Assembly (NCBI GenBank): GCA_913042885.1
Contig: CAJWLW010000008.1
Coordinates: forward strand, 1 to 43,836
Direction: 5' to 3'
DNA: 43,836 nucleotides
Source: an uncultured Lentisphaeria bacterium
GTDB lineage: Bacteria; Verrucomicrobiota; Lentisphaeria; JABSQK01; CAJWLW01
Of the stretch, positions 41,956 through 43,836 are shown piece by piece. Every line of letters starts with the position of its first letter. Positions within the stretch are counted from its first letter, which is position 1. Made by a program: the position numbers and the translations under genes. Under the pieces are notes generated by a model, which was not told the origin of the DNA, made no database searches, and was given only the letters and a program-made list of their open reading frames with translations.

Positions 41956-42426
41956 ATGAGCCGAGAACCCGATAAACCACAGCAGCTGGCGGCTTTCTTG
42001 ACGTCTGAACGTGTGCTGTTTCTGGAATGCGACTCGAAAGCCGCGGCCCTGGACGCCTTGATTGATTGCCTGGCCCGCACACCGCAGGTTACCGACGCCG
42101 CGGCCTTTCGCGAAGCAATTCTTAGTCGAGAATTGCTTATGAGCACCGGTTTAGGCCTGGGCATCGGCGTTCCACATACGCGCCTTGAATCGATCACTGC
42201 TATGGTTGTTGCCGTGGGATGGTGCCGGCAGCCGTTGCTCGACTATGTCGGTCTTGACGGCGGCCCGGTTGAATTGATCCTGATGATTGCGGCGAGCCCG
42301 AATCAGCATGCCGAATATCTTCGCCTGCTGGCGTCGGTCACGGCCCGCCTGAAAAACGATGAATTCCGGCGTGCTGTATTGACCGCCGAAGATACGGCGG
42401 TGGCTTTTCGGCTTCTGACTTGCTGA
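41956..42426 (+). CDS. PTS EIIA-2 (PtsN/fructose type) domain protein
   Basis: A 156-residue protein formed by one EIIA domain of the fructose/nitrogen PTS class. The phosphorylation site is H74 in GLGIGVPHTR, at the same place as His73 of E. coli PtsN. The ELLMSTGLGLGIGVPH block and HAEYLRLLASVTARLKNDEFR are typical. Stand-alone proteins of this kind are regulatory phosphocarriers and not sugar transporters. No rpoN, hpf or ptsP gene is adjacent. The start at 41956 is chosen for a usual length and a purine-rich GGTGGAA ahead; ATG 41941 and 41911 are in frame. It faces away from trkA, which is of interest because PtsN controls TrkA in E. coli. Confidence 0.88.
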   Translation: MSREPDKPQQLAAFLTSERVLFLECDSKAAALDALIDCLARTPQVTDAAAFREAILSRELLMSTGLGLGIGVPHTRLESITAMVVAVGWCRQPLLDYVGLDGGPVELILMIAASPNQHAEYLRLLASVTARLKNDEFRRAVLTAEDTAVAFRLLTC

Positions 42427-42510
42427 GCAGCCCCGGTCACCGGGCCTTGGGAGTTGCTTGATGCAAGAGTTCTTCGAGGCGCGGCAAATATCAGGAGATG
42501 AAGCCGACCG

Positions 42511-43836
42511 CTACATCACCACTTCATAACATGGCCGGTATGCCGGGCCCGGCAGCTTCATGCGGTGCTGGTCCACGAAAGCCTGCAAAAGCTCGTCGAC
42601 GGGCTTCATGATCGCGGGGTCACCGTTGATTTTGAACGGCCCGTTCTCCTTGATCACGCGGACGCCGTTCTCTTTGACATTGCCGGCGACGATTCCCGAG
42701 AACGCCCGACGCAACTGTGCTGCCAGCAGGTAAGGCGGCTGGTCGCGATTCAACTGCAGCGCCGCCATATTTTCATGCGTAGGTTCGAACGGTTGCTGCA
42801 TTTCTTCCGGCACGTGAAGGAGCCAGTTGAAGTAGTAGGCGTCCTCTGTATCCCGGCGAATCCGCAGGACATCGTCCATGCTTGCCGCCATCGTGCGCGC
42901 CACGTCGGCCGGGTCATCGATGATGACTTTGTACAAGCCCTTCGCCTCATCGCCCAGGGTTGCGCCGATCAGACGATCGATCTGCTCGAAATACGCTTTG
43001 CTCTGGCGAGGGCCGGTGAAGATCAGCGGGATACGGTGATTCTGGTTTTTCGGATGCAGCAGCAGCCCGGTTAGGAAAAGAATCTCCTCCGTCGTGCCGA
43101 CGCCGCCTGGAAACACAATGATGCCGTGGCCGATACGGACAAATGCTTCGAGCCGCTTCTCGATGTCCGGCATGATTACCAGATGATTGACAATCGGATT
43201 AGGCGGTTCTGCTGCGATGATGCCCGGCTCGGTCATGCCGATGTACCGGCCGTCCGGAATTCGCTGCTTCGCGTGGGCAATGGCGGCGCCTTTCATTGGC
43301 CCTTTCATCGCGCCGGGACCGCAGCCGGTACAGATGTGCAGGCTGCGCAGTCCGAGCTCATAGCCGACGTCCTTCGTGTAGTCGTACTCCAGTCGTTCGA
43401 TCGAGTGACCGCCCCAGCACACGACGAGATCCGGTGGGCGCCCGGCCTGGAGAACGCGGGCATTGCGGACGATGTGGAAGACTGCGTCGGTAATGCTGGC
43501 GGACTTGCTGAGGTCGAATTTGTGGCTGCGCTCGATTTCCGTCTTGATGAAGACAATGTCACGCAGAACTGCGAACAGGTGGTCCTTGATACCGGTGATC
43601 ATTTGCCCGCCGACGAAGGCGCCCGACGGTGCGTTGGCGATCGCCAGGCGGATGCCGCGGGCACGCTGCAGGATGTGGATCTCGAAATCCTCATAACTCT
43701 GGAAAATCGTTTCCGCATCGTCACTCAGGTTGCTGGAATTGAGCACCGCCAGAGCGCAGCGGCGAAACAGTTCATGGTCGGCGCCGCGATCTGCTTCATG
43801 CAGTTGGCTCACTTCGAACTGCGACAGCATCTCGAG
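42511..43836 (-). CDS. ppnN: Pyrimidine/purine nucleotide 5'-monophosphate nucleosidase PpnN (start probably outside window)
   Basis: The enzyme cleaves nucleoside monophosphates to base and ribose 5-phosphate and belongs to the LOG-type lysine decarboxylase-like fold. The sequence matches PpnN/YgdH through its length: VVCWGGHSI, LHICTGCGPGAMKGPMKGAA, IGMTEPGIIAAEPPNPIVN, MPDIEKRLEAFVRI and the LOG motif FPGGVGTTEE. The N- and C-terminal PpnN-specific regions are also present (FSGIVAGNVKE and HRMKLPGPAY). In E. coli PpnN about 12 residues precede the MLSQ point, and the frame here stays open to the window edge with LE before MLSQ, so the true start is likely outside. ATG 43830 is the first within the window. 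Confidence 0.96.
   Translation of the reverse strand, partial: LEMLSQFEVSQLHEADRGADHELFRRCALAVLNSSNLSDDAETIFQSYEDFEIHILQRARGIRLAIANAPSGAFVGGQMITGIKDHLFAVLRDIVFIKTEIERSHKFDLSKSASITDAVFHIVRNARVLQAGRPPDLVVCWGGHSIERLEYDYTKDVGYELGLRSLHICTGCGPGAMKGPMKGAAIAHAKQRIPDGRYIGMTEPGIIAAEPPNPIVNHLVIMPDIEKRLEAFVRIGHGIIVFPGGVGTTEEILFLTGLLLHPKNQNHRIPLIFTGPRQSKAYFEQIDRLIGATLGDEAKGLYKVIIDDPADVARTMAASMDDVLRIRRDTEDAYYFNWLLHVPEEMQQPFEPTHENMAALQLNRDQPPYLLAAQLRRAFSGIVAGNVKENGVRVIKENGPFKINGDPAIMKPVDELLQAFVDQHRMKLPGPAYRPCYEVVM

Noticed and set aside
42432..42444. CCCGG-TCA-CCGGG hairpin after the EIIA gene as a terminator
   Set aside because: The stem is only 5 bp and no T run follows on either strand; too weak to list as a feature.

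Overview
The window is a dense, GC-rich (estimated by eye near 58-60 %), Gram-negative chromosomal segment. It carries about 35 protein genes on both strands, with no rRNA, tRNA, CRISPR array, insertion sequence, integrase or phage gene that I could see. LptD, an MsbA-type exporter and an ExbB/ExbD/TonB set show an outer membrane with lipopolysaccharide-like lipid. A Planctomycetota or wider PVC-superphylum origin is suggested by the fused ABC-2 permease/CPBP protease, the MJ0042-like zinc-ribbon protein and a HGxMHRRE-type conserved hypothetical family. PpnN and a PtsN-like protein are more usual in Proteobacteria, so the taxonomy stays tentative.

Layout. 1-510: minus-strand start of a membrane sensor, preceded by a possible small secreted Cys-rich protein. 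664-4278: tyrS, a MetF-MetV fusion and thiL in a tight operon. 4257-6203: convergent membrane histidine kinase. 6542-9860: natA, natB-CPBP and an HNH endonuclease in an overlapping operon, closed by a bidirectional terminator. 9945-14657: minus-strand run of exbB, exbD, tonB, a coiled-coil protein and a GT39-like glycosyltransferase. 14925-15716: zinc-ribbon/proline-rich/tail-anchored protein. 15839-22102: envelope block lptD, DegT aminotransferase, msbA-like exporter and a DapA-family protein. 22368-25499: TPR protein, then an RpoE-like ECF sigma factor and its zinc-binding membrane anti-sigma factor, with a near-consensus sigma-E promoter. 25551-28690 (minus): soluble histidine kinase, NtrC-type regulator and dtd. 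28841-30076: two-domain acyltransferase. 30160-30942 (minus): small unknown protein and a cNMP-binding protein. 31164-33011: mnmG. 33064-33711 (minus): conserved hypothetical protein. 33895-38625: carbohydrate-type catabolic cluster (Gfo/Idh/MocA dehydrogenase, xylose-isomerase-like TIM barrel, CehA/McbA metallohydrolase). 38697-41546 (minus): trkA-trkH potassium uptake operon, facing a PtsN-like EIIA at 41956-42426. 42511-43836 (minus): ppnN, whose start probably lies outside the window.

The genes fall into housekeeping functions (translation, one-carbon and thiamine metabolism, tRNA modification), envelope biogenesis and its stress control, signalling, potassium homeostasis and a small catabolic operon. 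I found no clear anti-phage or otherwise new multi-gene system. The most distinctive points are a sigma-54-type regulator whose GAFTGA loop reads DAFTNA, the sigma-E-like promoter in front of the ECF gene, a DapA-family protein with a rewritten active-site motif inside an LPS locus, the trkAH/PtsN neighbourhood, and interlocking inverted repeats over the promoter of the catabolic cluster.
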